From assembly GCF_046195335.1 (NCBI RefSeq), contig NZ_CP176093.1: DNA of 64,000 nucleotides; one strand, given 5' to 3'. Every line of letters begins with the position of its first letter. Within the stretch, counting starts at the first letter, position 1. This DNA is from Methanospirillum lacunae (GTDB taxonomy: Archaea; Halobacteriota; Methanomicrobia; Methanomicrobiales; Methanospirillaceae). Below the pieces are notes generated by a model. The model searched no databases. It was given only the letters and a program-made list of their open reading frames with translations, and was not told where the DNA came from. Positions 35,985 through 45,192 of the stretch are shown piece by piece. The translations under genes were made by a program, and so were the position numbers.

Positions 35985-37093
35985 TCATGTGGAGATCTCA
36001 TTCTCAACTATCTGAACCATTTTTGTGAATTGATAGATATTGGGATTTCTTCCCTTTCCTTCCCTGATTATATCAAGTATGCCTGCATCACGAAGTTTTT
36101 GTAGAATCCTCTTTCCGGATTCGGGAGGGATTTGTGATATTTCCATAAAATCGGTAGAGGATACTATAGGTCTTTGAAAGAGTGTATCCATTACAGCGAT
36201 TGAGTATTGAGACCTGATTACCTGTGGAATTATACCCTTCATCGAATCATAGAGGGATACAATGTCTGAAGCACGGGTGATATTGAGGAGTGCCTGGGTA
36301 CGGATGGCATTCAGAAAATAGGCGATCCATCCGTTGAGGTCTCCTGATTGTGAGATCTGCCGTAACCTCGTATAGTATTCTTCTCTAGTCCGGTCAAAAT
36401 ATGCACTGATATAGAATGCAGGATATGAGAGAAGGTTTTTTTCCATGAGAAAGAGGGGTACAATCATTCTGCCGATTCTTCCGTTTCCGTCACAAAATGG
36501 GTGTATGATCTCAAACTGACCTTTCAGAACTGCAAGCTGGACAAGGGCATCCTTTTCAGAGTCGATGAGTACTCTTCCCAGTTATGAATCATCTCTGGAA
36601 GTAACTCCGGAGGGGGAGGGATATAGGTTGCCTGCTCAATGGGTGCCCCGATTGGGCCGATATAACTGCGAATATTCCGAACACTTCCACCATATGGACT
36701 CCCTCTTACCCCATCCAGAAGAATAGTATGCAGGGAAAGAATGAGATCCCAAGAGAGATGCCCGGTTTTCATTCTCTCCTGTGCATGACTGAGAGCTCTC
36801 TGATAATTCATGACCTCTCTGATATCCTGCCGTTTTTCATCAGTTTCTGCTGATTTTCCTGCTTCAAGTAGAAACAGGTCTCTCATGGTTGCCTATGTTC
36901 CTTCTATCCGGGAAGATATGACTGCCTCCTGAGTGATAAGAGGGGTGAGGAGGAGATCCGGATTCTGTATGCTTTGGAGCAGACCGTCAAACCTGGCTAA
37001 CGCTGCGTTTGCAGCACCAATAAGAGGGATATGACTGATCCAGTCTATATCTGATGGTGGCAGGGGTTCTGGTATGAACGGTTCAGGTTTCAT
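35985..37093 (-). pseudogene. Fic/DOC-family AMPylase, broken by a stop and a frameshift
   Basis: The frame starts MKPEPFIPEPLPPSDIDWIS at 37093. After ISSRIEGT a TAG (36893-36895) replaces the Gln of the conserved SSRIEGTQAT motif, the inhibitory-helix motif of Fic proteins; the same frame then continues. Near 36570 a one-base shift moves the reading frame. The catalytic motif HPFCDGNGRIGR is intact in the last part (about 36470-36510), followed by a winged-helix-like C-terminus. Fic enzymes transfer AMP to target proteins. With two lesions the gene is probably dead. A scrap of its N-terminus recurs at 40312-40340. Confidence 0.85.
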
Positions 37094-37310
37094 GGATGAA
37101 CAGGTATTTGTGGGTCACCAGATACCAGCTAATTTGTTAGTGGATCATCTGGGCACGATCTGATACCTACAATTAAGTAGGGTATTTTATAGTATGATGA
37201 TATGAGGGACTCGGTAAAGAACTCATCGATGTTTCTGGAATGGATCAGGGGAATGATATTTCTCACATAGAGTCGAGTAGATCTTTAAAAAAAACTGCCC
37301 ATCATGAGGT

Positions 37311-37691
37311 TCAGAGATATATGACCTCTGATAGAATCCGGGTCTTCAGCCTTGGTTTTATTCCTTCAACATCTACGAGGTCTACACGTGCTTGAAGAGT
37401 ATCGGACAGAAATGCTTCAATCTCCATGAATCTAAACAATCCAGGAGGATCAGAGAACTCCACAAGGATATCAACGTCGCTTTCATCTGTCTGGGTGCCT
37501 TTGGTTACAGATCCGAATACTCCGATACGGGTTATATGATACCGTTCAGAGAGCCGGGGTTTTAGTGATTGAAGAATAGATGTTATGGAATTCAATCTTG
37601 TTTTGTTATTCACGTGATACCATCCGGTTACGTATTCTGATTCTATGTTCAATATCTCTGATTTGATAATAAGGTCATCGACTGCATTCAA
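37311..37691 (-). CDS. MNT-domain nucleotidyltransferase, third copy, no partner
   Basis: Up to 126 residues. RIGVFGSVTKGTQTDESDVD is the nucleotidyltransferase signature and RVDLVD the third strand. The core begins near a GTG at 37613, so the ATG at 37691 may include about 26 extra residues. No HEPN gene follows on its strand. It could be an orphan antitoxin. Confidence 0.75.
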   Translation of the reverse strand: MNAVDDLIIKSEILNIESEYVTGWYHVNNKTRLNSITSILQSLKPRLSERYHITRIGVFGSVTKGTQTDESDVDILVEFSDPPGLFRFMEIEAFLSDTLQARVDLVDVEGIKPRLKTRILSEVIYL

Positions 37692-37744
37692 TAGATCCTA
37701 ACGTTAGTTAAGATTTATCATCAGTGAAAGAGCGGTTCTGTTGT

Positions 37745-37910
37745 AGGTATTATTGATTATTTCCTGAAAGGAGGACCAATTGAGTTTTTTGATCACCGAA
37801 TTAAAATAGAGAATCCAGGTATACTTCTTCCAGGGATGATACTATTCGGAAGAAAGGTTGATCGTATCAACCGGAAAGCTATCGCTGTTTCATGAATCCG
37901 ACTTATTGCT
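37745..37910 (+). pseudogene. Chimeric scrap: AlbA-type ATPase joined to MNT
   Basis: The first half (YFLKGGPIEFFDHRIKIENP, then GILLPGM) matches the HATPase part of the gene at 32561 (near 33430-33520). It then switches within a few bases to FGRKVDRINRKAIAVS, matching the MNT gene near 32350-32420. The two parents lie in the opposite order 5 kb away. It has no start codon and is not functional. Confidence 0.7.
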
Positions 37911-38028
37911 TCTTGTCGCACTTAACCGGTACCAGATGAAATATTCTTATTAAAGAGTGTTGTATTCGGTCAATAACCGGGTATTTGAGTGTGAAACTAA
38001 ATATGAAAAAAAGGGAATGATTCTTCAA

Positions 38029-38826
38029 TTACTTAATATATCCACAATCAGGGTATGGAGGAAATCCATCCTTCTCAAAAATTTCTTTTGAAGCAGATGA
38101 ATTTAAGAAGTTCACAAAATCCTGGGCAGTATCGGGATCTTTGGTATAGGTAGTACGTCCGGCTGCAATAACCATTACTTTGTTTTTGTCAATCGGTATG
38201 TCTATAATATCCAGATCTTTAGTAGTAATAAGTTCACGTGCGATGATGGTTGCATCCATACCATTTTTCATGGCATCAATCAGTTCCTCTACTGTTCCTG
38301 GCCGCATCTGGACATTTTTATTTACATCATCTAAAATCCCTAGATTTGAGAAGATAAGGTTGCTCGCCCTTGCAGTAGCAGATTTACTTGGATCAGCGAG
38401 AACCACATTGATACCCGGGTCAGCAAAATCTTCAAGTGTGGTAATATTTTTGGGATTACCTTTTTGGACAAGTATTACTGGAATACGGTATGCAATTAGT
38501 GCAGGAGAAGGATTAACCAGACCTTGTTTTGATGCATTTGCATATTCGGCGGTTCCTCCAGATACATAAACATCACCGGTATGATTCGTACTCATCTCGT
38601 AAATCTGTGATATTGAACCAAGGATATTTAGATCTATCTTTGTTCCGGTCTGATTCTCATAGAGCCAGCATACTTCCTTCATAGGTTCAGTCTGACCTGA
38701 TCCACTCGATACTAACAGGGTCTTTCCTGAACTATTTGTCTGAAAATCTTGTTCATCCGCATAAACTAAAGTTAGGGTGAACATAGTGAAAAATAGTAGC
38801 ATAATGGTTAATGTAAGAAATCTCAT
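38029..38826 (-). CDS. Periplasmic solute-binding protein, ModA/molybdate type
   Basis: 265 residues. A signal peptide (MRFLTLTIMLLFFTMFTLTL) is cut near ADEQ. The body has the type II binding-protein pattern of ModA-like proteins: TLLVSSGSGQTEPMKEV, then DVYVSGGT and ALIAYRIPVILVQKGNPKNI. No permease or ATPase genes are adjacent, so it is an orphan component. Substrate (molybdate, tungstate or another oxyanion) cannot be fixed, although a molybdenum nitrogenase is in the window. A small hairpin lies in its leader. Confidence 0.75.
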   Translation of the reverse strand: MRFLTLTIMLLFFTMFTLTLVYADEQDFQTNSSGKTLLVSSGSGQTEPMKEVCWLYENQTGTKIDLNILGSISQIYEMSTNHTGDVYVSGGTAEYANASKQGLVNPSPALIAYRIPVILVQKGNPKNITTLEDFADPGINVVLADPSKSATARASNLIFSNLGILDDVNKNVQMRPGTVEELIDAMKNGMDATIIARELITTKDLDIIDIPIDKNKVMVIAAGRTTYTKDPDTAQDFVNFLNSSASKEIFEKDGFPPYPDCGYIK

Positions 38827-38850
38827 GAAAATGCCTCTTTTTAATAGAAG

Positions 38851-38868
38851 ATCTGCTTTTCGGCAGAT
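38851..38868 (-). promoter_or_regulatory. Leader hairpin of the solute-binding protein gene
   Basis: ATCTGC and GCAGAT pair perfectly over TTTTCG, 25 nt before the start codon. It could affect translation. The rest of 38869-39358 is AT-rich with no supported gene. Confidence 0.35.
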
Positions 38869-39358
38869 GAGAGTAGTTTAATTCAGCATTTATTAAATCT
38901 AACTATACAAACATGTGCCAAATCTGAATGTAAATTTAATTTTTCCAAGTAACGATTGTGAGTACCATTTGGCCTTCATGGATCTTTTCTAACTGCCTAG
39001 AATATAACATAATTACAGATCTGTCATTTTTCTGCATTGAGGATAGATACTCTGAATTTTTGAAACTGTCATTAATCCCTCTTCACTTCAAAAATGCCCG
39101 GATATTTTTATTTCGTTTCGGTATTCTGATATCTCGCTCTTCGAGGTTTTTATCGAAAGGAATCATGTATTCATAAATAAAATGCATATGTCATCGGGTA
39201 AGGCAAGGTGTATCACGAGTAAAACCTCAAAAAATCAGCATACTATCAAAAAATTCATTAAACATCAACCTCCTTATTTTTTATGAGTGGCAAAGAGAAA
39301 ACAAAATAATTACTATCAATTCGATACCTTGCTGCTAACAATTCCCGTGAGTTTTTTT

Positions 39359-40288
39359 ATGAAGATTATTGGAATATGGGACATTTTTGAGTCCGGTGCA
39401 GATCCGTATGAAAAATGTATTGAGTCCCATAGTGCTTTTTATTCCTACTTACCCAGACCTGATCTTCCGGAATCAGGAGTCCGGGTTATTCGATACGATA
39501 TAAAAAATGGTCCCATTCTAGCCGGAATAGCGTTCGGTGCTGATGCAGACTTCTACATTCCTGATTGGGAGAACGTAGACACTCTTCTCATATCTCCGGA
39601 TTTGATAGAAGTAACATCTTTTCATGGTACAAAGTCAGTGTTCCCGGTTCATGATGCAACATGTACTGAATCTGATACTCTTCTGTTACAATGCAATCTG
39701 GAACAAGAGCATTTGAAACTATATCTTGGGTCACTATCCTGGTATTTTCCGGATAATGCATCTGCTGATGAAGTACACCTCATTCCATACGATCCGTCAT
39801 GGCCTGCTATGGCATCTGCATTCGTTGATACTTTTTATAACGAATTTGGTGCTGATATTATCACGAAGATGGAGCATTATGGGAGTACATCCATTCCCGG
39901 GATGCCTGCAAAACCTATTTTAGACTTTTTAGTTGAGGTCTCTTCATTACAAGAAGCCATTGCACGAATCGTACGGCTGACTGATACAAAAAACTGGGAA
40001 TACTGGTGGTATGGTGATCATATTACTCTCATTAAACGGGACGAAAAAACCAGAGTACGAACACATCATATTCACATAACCTCTTGTAATCATAAAATCT
40101 GGAACAATCTGGTATTTAGAGACCGGTTACAATCCAATCCGGTATTAGCCAACGAGTATGCTGATCTAAAATATAGATTAACTGCAGAGTTCAAAGGAGA
40201 TCGGGAAGCGTATACCAGAGCAAAGGGAGATTTCATCAGAAAAGTGATGCGTATTGATTCCGGTGTTTCAGGTCATAGTGGGAAATAG
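39359..40288 (+). CDS. GrpB/UPF0157-family protein with an extra N-terminal domain
   Basis: About 309 residues from ATG 39359; an in-frame GTG at 39287 would add 24. The C-terminal 160 residues are GrpB-like (nucleotidyltransferase fold): VHLIPYDPSWPAMASAF, EHYGSTSIPGMPAKPILDFL and HHIHITSCNH. The N-terminal 130 residues (MKIIGIWDIFESGADPYEKC onward) are unrecognised and not part of the usual GrpB length of about 170. No partner genes on its strand. Confidence 0.7.
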   Translation: MKIIGIWDIFESGADPYEKCIESHSAFYSYLPRPDLPESGVRVIRYDIKNGPILAGIAFGADADFYIPDWENVDTLLISPDLIEVTSFHGTKSVFPVHDATCTESDTLLLQCNLEQEHLKLYLGSLSWYFPDNASADEVHLIPYDPSWPAMASAFVDTFYNEFGADIITKMEHYGSTSIPGMPAKPILDFLVEVSSLQEAIARIVRLTDTKNWEYWWYGDHITLIKRDEKTRVRTHHIHITSCNHKIWNNLVFRDRLQSNPVLANEYADLKYRLTAEFKGDREAYTRAKGDFIRKVMRIDSGVSGHSGK

Positions 40289-40305
40289 CCCCTCCGAATA
40301 GTCTC

Positions 40306-40593
40306 TCAAATCCGGCAGGGGTCTGGTATGAACGGTTCAGCTTTTACTCCAGGACCGAGAAGTCTCTCGGTTGCAATATCTTCGAAGAATTCGGGAAGGA
40401 TGTACAGACGACGTTCAGTAAACTCGAGACAATTTAAAAGAAGTGCTTTTACTGCTAATCTGTGATTGATATGATGAGGAATGGTTTTAAGAATATAAGT
40501 ATCTATGCACTCAGAGATTCGGAGTTGATCTATGAGCCCCGAAATCAAACCAAGATGTGAGATTGTGACATTTGAACCCTCAATTATCTCCAT
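40306..40593 (-). pseudogene. IS1634-type transposase N-terminus joined to a Fic scrap
   Basis: From the likely start MEIIEGSNVTISHLGLISGL the frame matches the N-terminal domain (DUF4277) of IS1634-family transposases, with AVKALLLNCLEFTERRLYI and ERLLGPGV. After LLGPGVKAE it changes into EPFIPDPC, which matches the first codons of the Fic gene at 37060-37090 in DNA (40312-40340), with one base missing. The catalytic DDE part is absent. It shows a transposase end recombined with a Fic gene. Confidence 0.75.
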
Positions 40594-40737
40594 ATGATGA
40601 ATGTAGGTCAATCTTCTTATTTTTAACTTTTGGAAAAAAAATTTGATTTTAGTACTCAATATGCCGGGAGTCGGTTCTAAACCGCTCAAAAAGAGAATCC
40701 TGTAATGATTGTGAAAAATTAGAGATTTTATTTGACT

Positions 40738-42561
40738 CTACTTGAATATATTATAATCAAATTTGAGTCTTATTGCCCTATTTGGATGTAATATAGAATA
40801 ATTTATGGTAGTTTTTATCAATATTTTCATAGATAGTTCATCTGCTTCGTTTTTTGTTATTTCAACACATAATCGATTATTATTCAATATCGGTTTGTAC
40901 ATCCATAATCCTGCAGACTTGTCTAAAATTATAATGTTTTCATATTCGTATTTGGGTATTGATTTTATAATATTTAGACTCAAATTCTCCTCTAAATTTA
41001 AAGAAAAGGATCCTCCAATTTTTTCTTCTACAAATCGTTTAATCCATGAAGAAGGCATAAATATGATTGAAGGATTGAGTCCATTTTCTTTTAATTTAAT
41101 AGATTCCGATTTTATTAAATGATAAATATTATGTGGTAAAAAATTGTTAATTAAAATTTCTTGGATATTTGGTTCAATATTAAGGGTTTTATAAACATGT
41201 TGTATCTCTCTATTTACAATTTCATTAGAATACGAAGAAAAAAAGTGATTTGGATGAGAGAAATTTTCTTTAAAAAACCACTCTTTTTTAAGATTTGGAA
41301 TATTCAATGCAATACTGTTAAATTCTAATGGATTGTTTGAATCATAAGTATATGGTTTAACATCTGTTAATTCATTTAGCAAACTATTCTTTCCATATTC
41401 ATCAAGTACTAATTTTGAAAAATATTCAATCTTTTGAGGATCAACATCCATTTTTGCTTTTATTTTTATTAATTGTTCATTAAATTTTGAAATTGTGTCA
41501 TTTATCCATTTTTTTGTACCTTTTAGTGCTTCTTTAGATTTATTTTTAAATAATATTTCCCAATTATCGCTATTCTCTATCAGAAAGTCACAATGGTCAT
41601 TGAATTTGCAAGATTCATTAATAAATAGATTAACAAAAAGGAATATTTCTTTTAGATAATATTGTTGATTAGTATTGGTTAGATTGATGTTATCAATATC
41701 TGGAAATATTGTTGAATTATTAGATTGAATACAACGAGTAATCATTAAAATATAATATTGATATAAATAATTTTCAGATCCATGGTAATCATTATAACCT
41801 AGACCTAATTCAAATGCTGAGTTACTCCACAATTCATCATTTCTTCCCCCGAATAATTGAATGTAGGTAATCCATAATAGATCAAATTGGACAGGGGTTT
41901 TATTTTGAATAAATCTATTTGCATCTTCTGGGTTAGTATGATCCCATAATTCTTTAAGGTAAATTGCTGGATTAATATTTTTTTCTTTTCCTAAAAAAAG
42001 AATTAAAGCTCCTACTCGATAAAATGTAAAATAGGTTTTTACACTATAATTGAGCTGTTTTAATAGGATATTTATGCCAGAAACTTCATCTTCATTTATC
42101 TTCTGGCAATTTGTTAGAGAAAAATTAATATTTTCAATAATATTTATTGGTTCTAATCCATATTTACTTGAAAGTTCTTTTATAATGTTTGGTGATAATA
42201 GTCTATTTAAATATTCGATGAGGTAGTTTTGGTAATTCTGATTGATTAGAGTTAATATTGGTATTATTGAAAAATTCTTTAAAGCAGTATAATTCAACAA
42301 GAAATTAAAACATTTTATCTCTCGATTAATTTTTTCATTTTCTTTTTGATCTGATAAAAAATAAGGAGATTTTATCTGATGATCGAGATTATTAGAAATA
42401 GACATTTGAATTTCTCTTGGATTTAGAAGAGATGATAAGGAAAAATCATCAATTATTTTTTTAAACTGAGAAAAATCATTTTTTTCTAAAGTACTCTTAA
42501 TAAAATTATAAAGATAGTCGGATAAGATTAGATCAGTGTTTCTTTTGTGTGTATGTTTCAT
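40738..42561 (-). CDS. 607-residue AT-rich protein of unknown function (second gene of a pair)
   Basis: 607 residues, Asn/Ile/Lys-rich and unlike the codon use of the core genes. No signal peptide or membrane segment. It is mostly alpha-helical in appearance for residues 1-400, with a more mixed C-terminal third (NPSIIFMPSSWIKRFVEEKI, then YENIIILDKSAGLWMYKP). I recognise no family. Its start overlaps the end of the membrane protein gene by 4 nt (ATGA), so the two are translated together and probably act together at the membrane. It stands in an accessory island next to transposase and TIR genes, which suggests a mobile or defence function (inference only). Confidence 0.75.
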   Translation of the reverse strand: MKHTHKRNTDLILSDYLYNFIKSTLEKNDFSQFKKIIDDFSLSSLLNPREIQMSISNNLDHQIKSPYFLSDQKENEKINREIKCFNFLLNYTALKNFSIIPILTLINQNYQNYLIEYLNRLLSPNIIKELSSKYGLEPINIIENINFSLTNCQKINEDEVSGINILLKQLNYSVKTYFTFYRVGALILFLGKEKNINPAIYLKELWDHTNPEDANRFIQNKTPVQFDLLWITYIQLFGGRNDELWSNSAFELGLGYNDYHGSENYLYQYYILMITRCIQSNNSTIFPDIDNINLTNTNQQYYLKEIFLFVNLFINESCKFNDHCDFLIENSDNWEILFKNKSKEALKGTKKWINDTISKFNEQLIKIKAKMDVDPQKIEYFSKLVLDEYGKNSLLNELTDVKPYTYDSNNPLEFNSIALNIPNLKKEWFFKENFSHPNHFFSSYSNEIVNREIQHVYKTLNIEPNIQEILINNFLPHNIYHLIKSESIKLKENGLNPSIIFMPSSWIKRFVEEKIGGSFSLNLEENLSLNIIKSIPKYEYENIIILDKSAGLWMYKPILNNNRLCVEITKNEADELSMKILIKTTINYSILHPNRAIRLKFDYNIFK

Positions 42562-43355
42562 TGGTTTATCTCCAATTCTACAATTTCAAAAAATAAATAC
42601 CAAATATCCTCTTTTAATTCATTATTTTCTTTTATAAGTTTGATATATTCGAGAAAAATTTGATTTAAAAAGATATCTTTAAAATTTATTTTAATATTTG
42701 GGGATAAATTAGAGATACAAACATCATTATAAATGTCTAACAATATACTGATATACTTCAAGGAGATTCCTTTATCGTTATTCGAAGCGGTTTTTTGAAT
42801 AATATCCATTATTGAAGTAATAATGTCTTTAAAATCATCCAAATTTTCATTTTTAATAATTTTTTTACTTTCTATTAGCAACAGATCTGCAATCTTATAT
42901 GGGTTTATAATTTCGACCATTTTATAGTAATATTTACCAAATAATATAATATTTAATGTGAATAATATAAAAATTATTGTATTTAAATATATATTACTTA
43001 TATTTAATAAAGAAAAAAATAATGAAATTAAAATTGTAAATACTCCAATAAATAACAAAATTTTAGTCCAATAATTTTCTTTAAAAAATTTTAAAAGTTT
43101 ATACGAATAATCCTTGGTGCCTTTTTCAATTACAAATAATGATATTGAAAATACTATAGCAATGATAGCTGCTAATGATTGAGTTACTGTATCAAAGATT
43201 CCTTCATTAGTAGGATCTGAATTCGTGAATAATGGGGTAAGGGTGAAAAAGCAAATTTGAATTCCATTTATAGTATAAAGAGTTAATAAATGGCTGATAT
43301 CCGGGTATATTAATAAGATGTATATTAAAGATGGAGAAAAAGGGATATAATACAT
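42558..43355 (-). CDS. AT-rich polytopic membrane protein, unknown (first gene of a pair)
   Basis: 265 residues. Hydrophobic segments are near 10-45, 60-77 (SLAAIIAIVFSISLFVI), 95-116 (ILLFIGVFTILISLFFSLL) and 122-140 (TIIFILFTLNIILFGKY). A cytoplasmic helical domain of about 120 residues follows. The pattern around the second segment recalls DUF2254-like membrane proteins, but the match is weak. AAGGAAT precedes the ATG. The 297-nt AT-rich stretch to its right holds its promoter and no other gene. Confidence 0.7.
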   Translation of the reverse strand: MYYIPFSPSLIYILLIYPDISHLLTLYTINGIQICFFTLTPLFTNSDPTNEGIFDTVTQSLAAIIAIVFSISLFVIEKGTKDYSYKLLKFFKENYWTKILLFIGVFTILISLFFSLLNISNIYLNTIIFILFTLNIILFGKYYYKMVEIINPYKIADLLLIESKKIIKNENLDDFKDIITSIMDIIQKTASNNDKGISLKYISILLDIYNDVCISNLSPNIKINFKDIFLNQIFLEYIKLIKENNELKEDIWYLFFEIVELEINQ

Positions 43356-43652
43356 AAAATAATTCCTTATTTTACCATTGTTTTAATTTTTATTATATCT
43401 GCTTATATTCTTTTAATTGGTACTTTTCTTAATGAAAAAAATGTTGATGTAAAAAAACTGCGCTATTTCTCCTATTGTAAAAATATATATAATTTTATCG
43501 TTTTTATTATTATTTCCGATTTTAAGTTCCTAAACCTTTGATAAGAATAATATCCAAATTCTATGAGAAAGTACTTTATGGTATCTTAATTAACCAAAAA
43601 ATTTGAGCCTTTTTTACTAGATAATAATATTATTTAAAACCAATTCGCTAAA

Positions 43653-44021
43653 TTATCTTTCACCCCCCACTTCCTCAAACAACGCTGCCTTTTTCCGGGG
43701 CCACTTCTCCAGCATATTCCACACCTGCATCGCCACCGCTATAAACAGATCTCTCTCCTCTCCCGGAATCTCAAACACAACCCCGTGACCGGACGGCGAC
43801 AACCCAACCGTTCCCCCGGGCTCGACTGCTATCCCTTCCACCCGGTTGATCACATCCCGGGCATCCTGCTTTGAGATCCTCCCAATCTCACCTGGACCGT
43901 CGATGATGATCCTCACCATATCTGTTTGGGCATCAGGCTTCAGCCTGCCAATCTTCCAGAGTGCAGTACAACCGAAGATGAACCAGAAGAGATGAGGCAG
44001 ATTCATCCTGAAATGGGCCAT
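43653..44021 (-). CDS. Small conserved protein of the replication module, second copy
   Basis: 122 residues, nearly identical to the protein at 47308-47673. It starts MAHFRMNLPHLFWFIFGCTA and has RIIIDGPGEIGRISKQDARD and PSGHGVVFEIPGEERDLF. No family recognised; the first 25 residues are hydrophobic. It keeps an open frame although the gene upstream of it is truncated. See the duplication feature. Confidence 0.6.
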   Translation of the reverse strand: MAHFRMNLPHLFWFIFGCTALWKIGRLKPDAQTDMVRIIIDGPGEIGRISKQDARDVINRVEGIAVEPGGTVGLSPSGHGVVFEIPGEERDLFIAVAMQVWNMLEKWPRKKAALFEEVGGER

Positions 44022-44024
44022 CAC

Positions 44025-44375
44025 TTACGATCCCTCCCTGAGAATACTGGATCTGCACGAGTCACAGATTGCAGTATGGCTCTCCGGGTCATGCCAGGTA
44101 GCCCTGAATGTATCACAGACCTGGCATCGTCCAAGATCTGAGGTCACCTTCACCAGAGAGACCGGGTCGATCACCTGGGGAAGAGCCCGGAACGATGCAG
44201 CCTCGTCACGTTTTGCCTTCTCATAACATGACCTGCAGATCTTCCGGTTCAACCGTGCCGGAGCAGACATCCGCTCCCGGGTCATCCATTCCTTGAAATG
44301 AACCCACTCTGACCCGCAGCAGTCACACGGCCCCTCACCAAACCCCCGGTCAATCTAACAGAACTCAGATGGTCT
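44025..44375 (-). pseudogene. Truncated C-terminus of the primase-helicase, copy A
   Basis: The zinc-finger tail is kept: EGPCDCCGSEWVHF, RKICRSCYEKAKRDEAASFR and RCQVCDTFRATWHDPESHTA. Upstream, FCEIDRG of the intact gene is FC-stop-IDRG here, and homology stops soon after. Only an 86-residue frame from 44285 remains open. It is the remains of a duplicated gene. Confidence 0.75.
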
Positions 44376-44429
44376 TACTTTGAATGGTAAACCCGGGGCA
44401 TCGGTACATGTGAAATGTGTTGCAGTTTT

Positions 44430-45060
44430 GTGCAAAAGATTTCATCCTCTATTAACTATGCCTGTACCTGTACCGCCTGAATATGGAATGGGGCTCTATC
44501 TAGATTTTGAGTTTGGAAATGTTCTTCATTACTGTTTGGATGAGATCTCAATCAGGGTGTTCAATATAATCAACGGTCGATCGAGTCCGGGTTTTTTCTG
44601 CCATATGCAGACTGAAGCCAGTTTGGGGATATGAAACGAGCTCTTTACAGTGACTTTGTCTTATGCAACCAAGAGAAAGGAGGATCTACTTCAGGTTCAT
44701 CCATCCGAGTTCTGAATAGAGTTTCCGATCCGGAATGGGAATATCATCGGTAGGATCGATGTAATGCTCGACTCACCGGAAGGACTTGAGATCCAGGATT
44801 ACAAGACCTTGGATGAGGTGATTGCTCCTGAAGCTTCAGCAATGCAGGTGAAGATTTATGTATACAGACTACGCCTTCTTGGAACGAGCGTATCATCCGA
44901 CTAGGTTGCATATATAGAAAATGCGAGAGTTAATTTATCAGATCCAGGTGAAGAAGGTCCCGGGAAAAACCGGGAAATAATGTGGTGGGTATGATTATTT
45001 CCAGATATGCAGGTTAAGGTAAAGAATACAGATAGGAAATGGTAAGGAATAGGGATGATA
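44430..45060 (+). pseudogene. Decayed copy of the helicase-nuclease C-terminus
   Basis: DNA and three reading frames match 31340-32045 of the intact helicase gene. Examples are EFGNVLHYCLDEIS and IGRIDVMLDSPEGLEIQDYK, followed by TLDEVIAPEASAMQVKIYVY. Frameshifts and stops break it (TAG after VSSD). The match runs past the helicase stop into its 3' flank (taaagaatacagatag), so a chromosomal segment and not an mRNA was copied. The 44380-44430 join to the helicase-tail duplication is abrupt. Confidence 0.8.
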
Positions 45061-45192
45061 TATGATTAAGTATCTTTATAGACTTTAGATCAGATTATAA
45101 ATGATAATATTAATAATGATATTATAGAAAAATGCTTAAAATTTATTTTTTTCGCAACAGAGTTTATACTAGGTTTTAATTCGAATTTTTTT

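Larger units (their letters stand above)
43653..44375 (-). repeat. 0.7-kb duplication of the primase-helicase 3' end (copy A)
   Basis: This stretch matches 47308-48020 along its whole length with scattered substitutions. It covers the last ~110 codons of the 1047-residue helicase and the small gene after it. Homology ends exactly at the small gene's stop on one side and near 44377 on the other. Each copy is followed, on the minus strand, by a different AT-rich cargo (the 265+607 pair here, the TIR gene for copy B). Confidence 0.85.

Noticed and set aside
38180..38569. 129-codon plus-strand frame opposite the solute-binding protein
   Set aside because: Shadow of a confident gene with signal peptide on the other strand.
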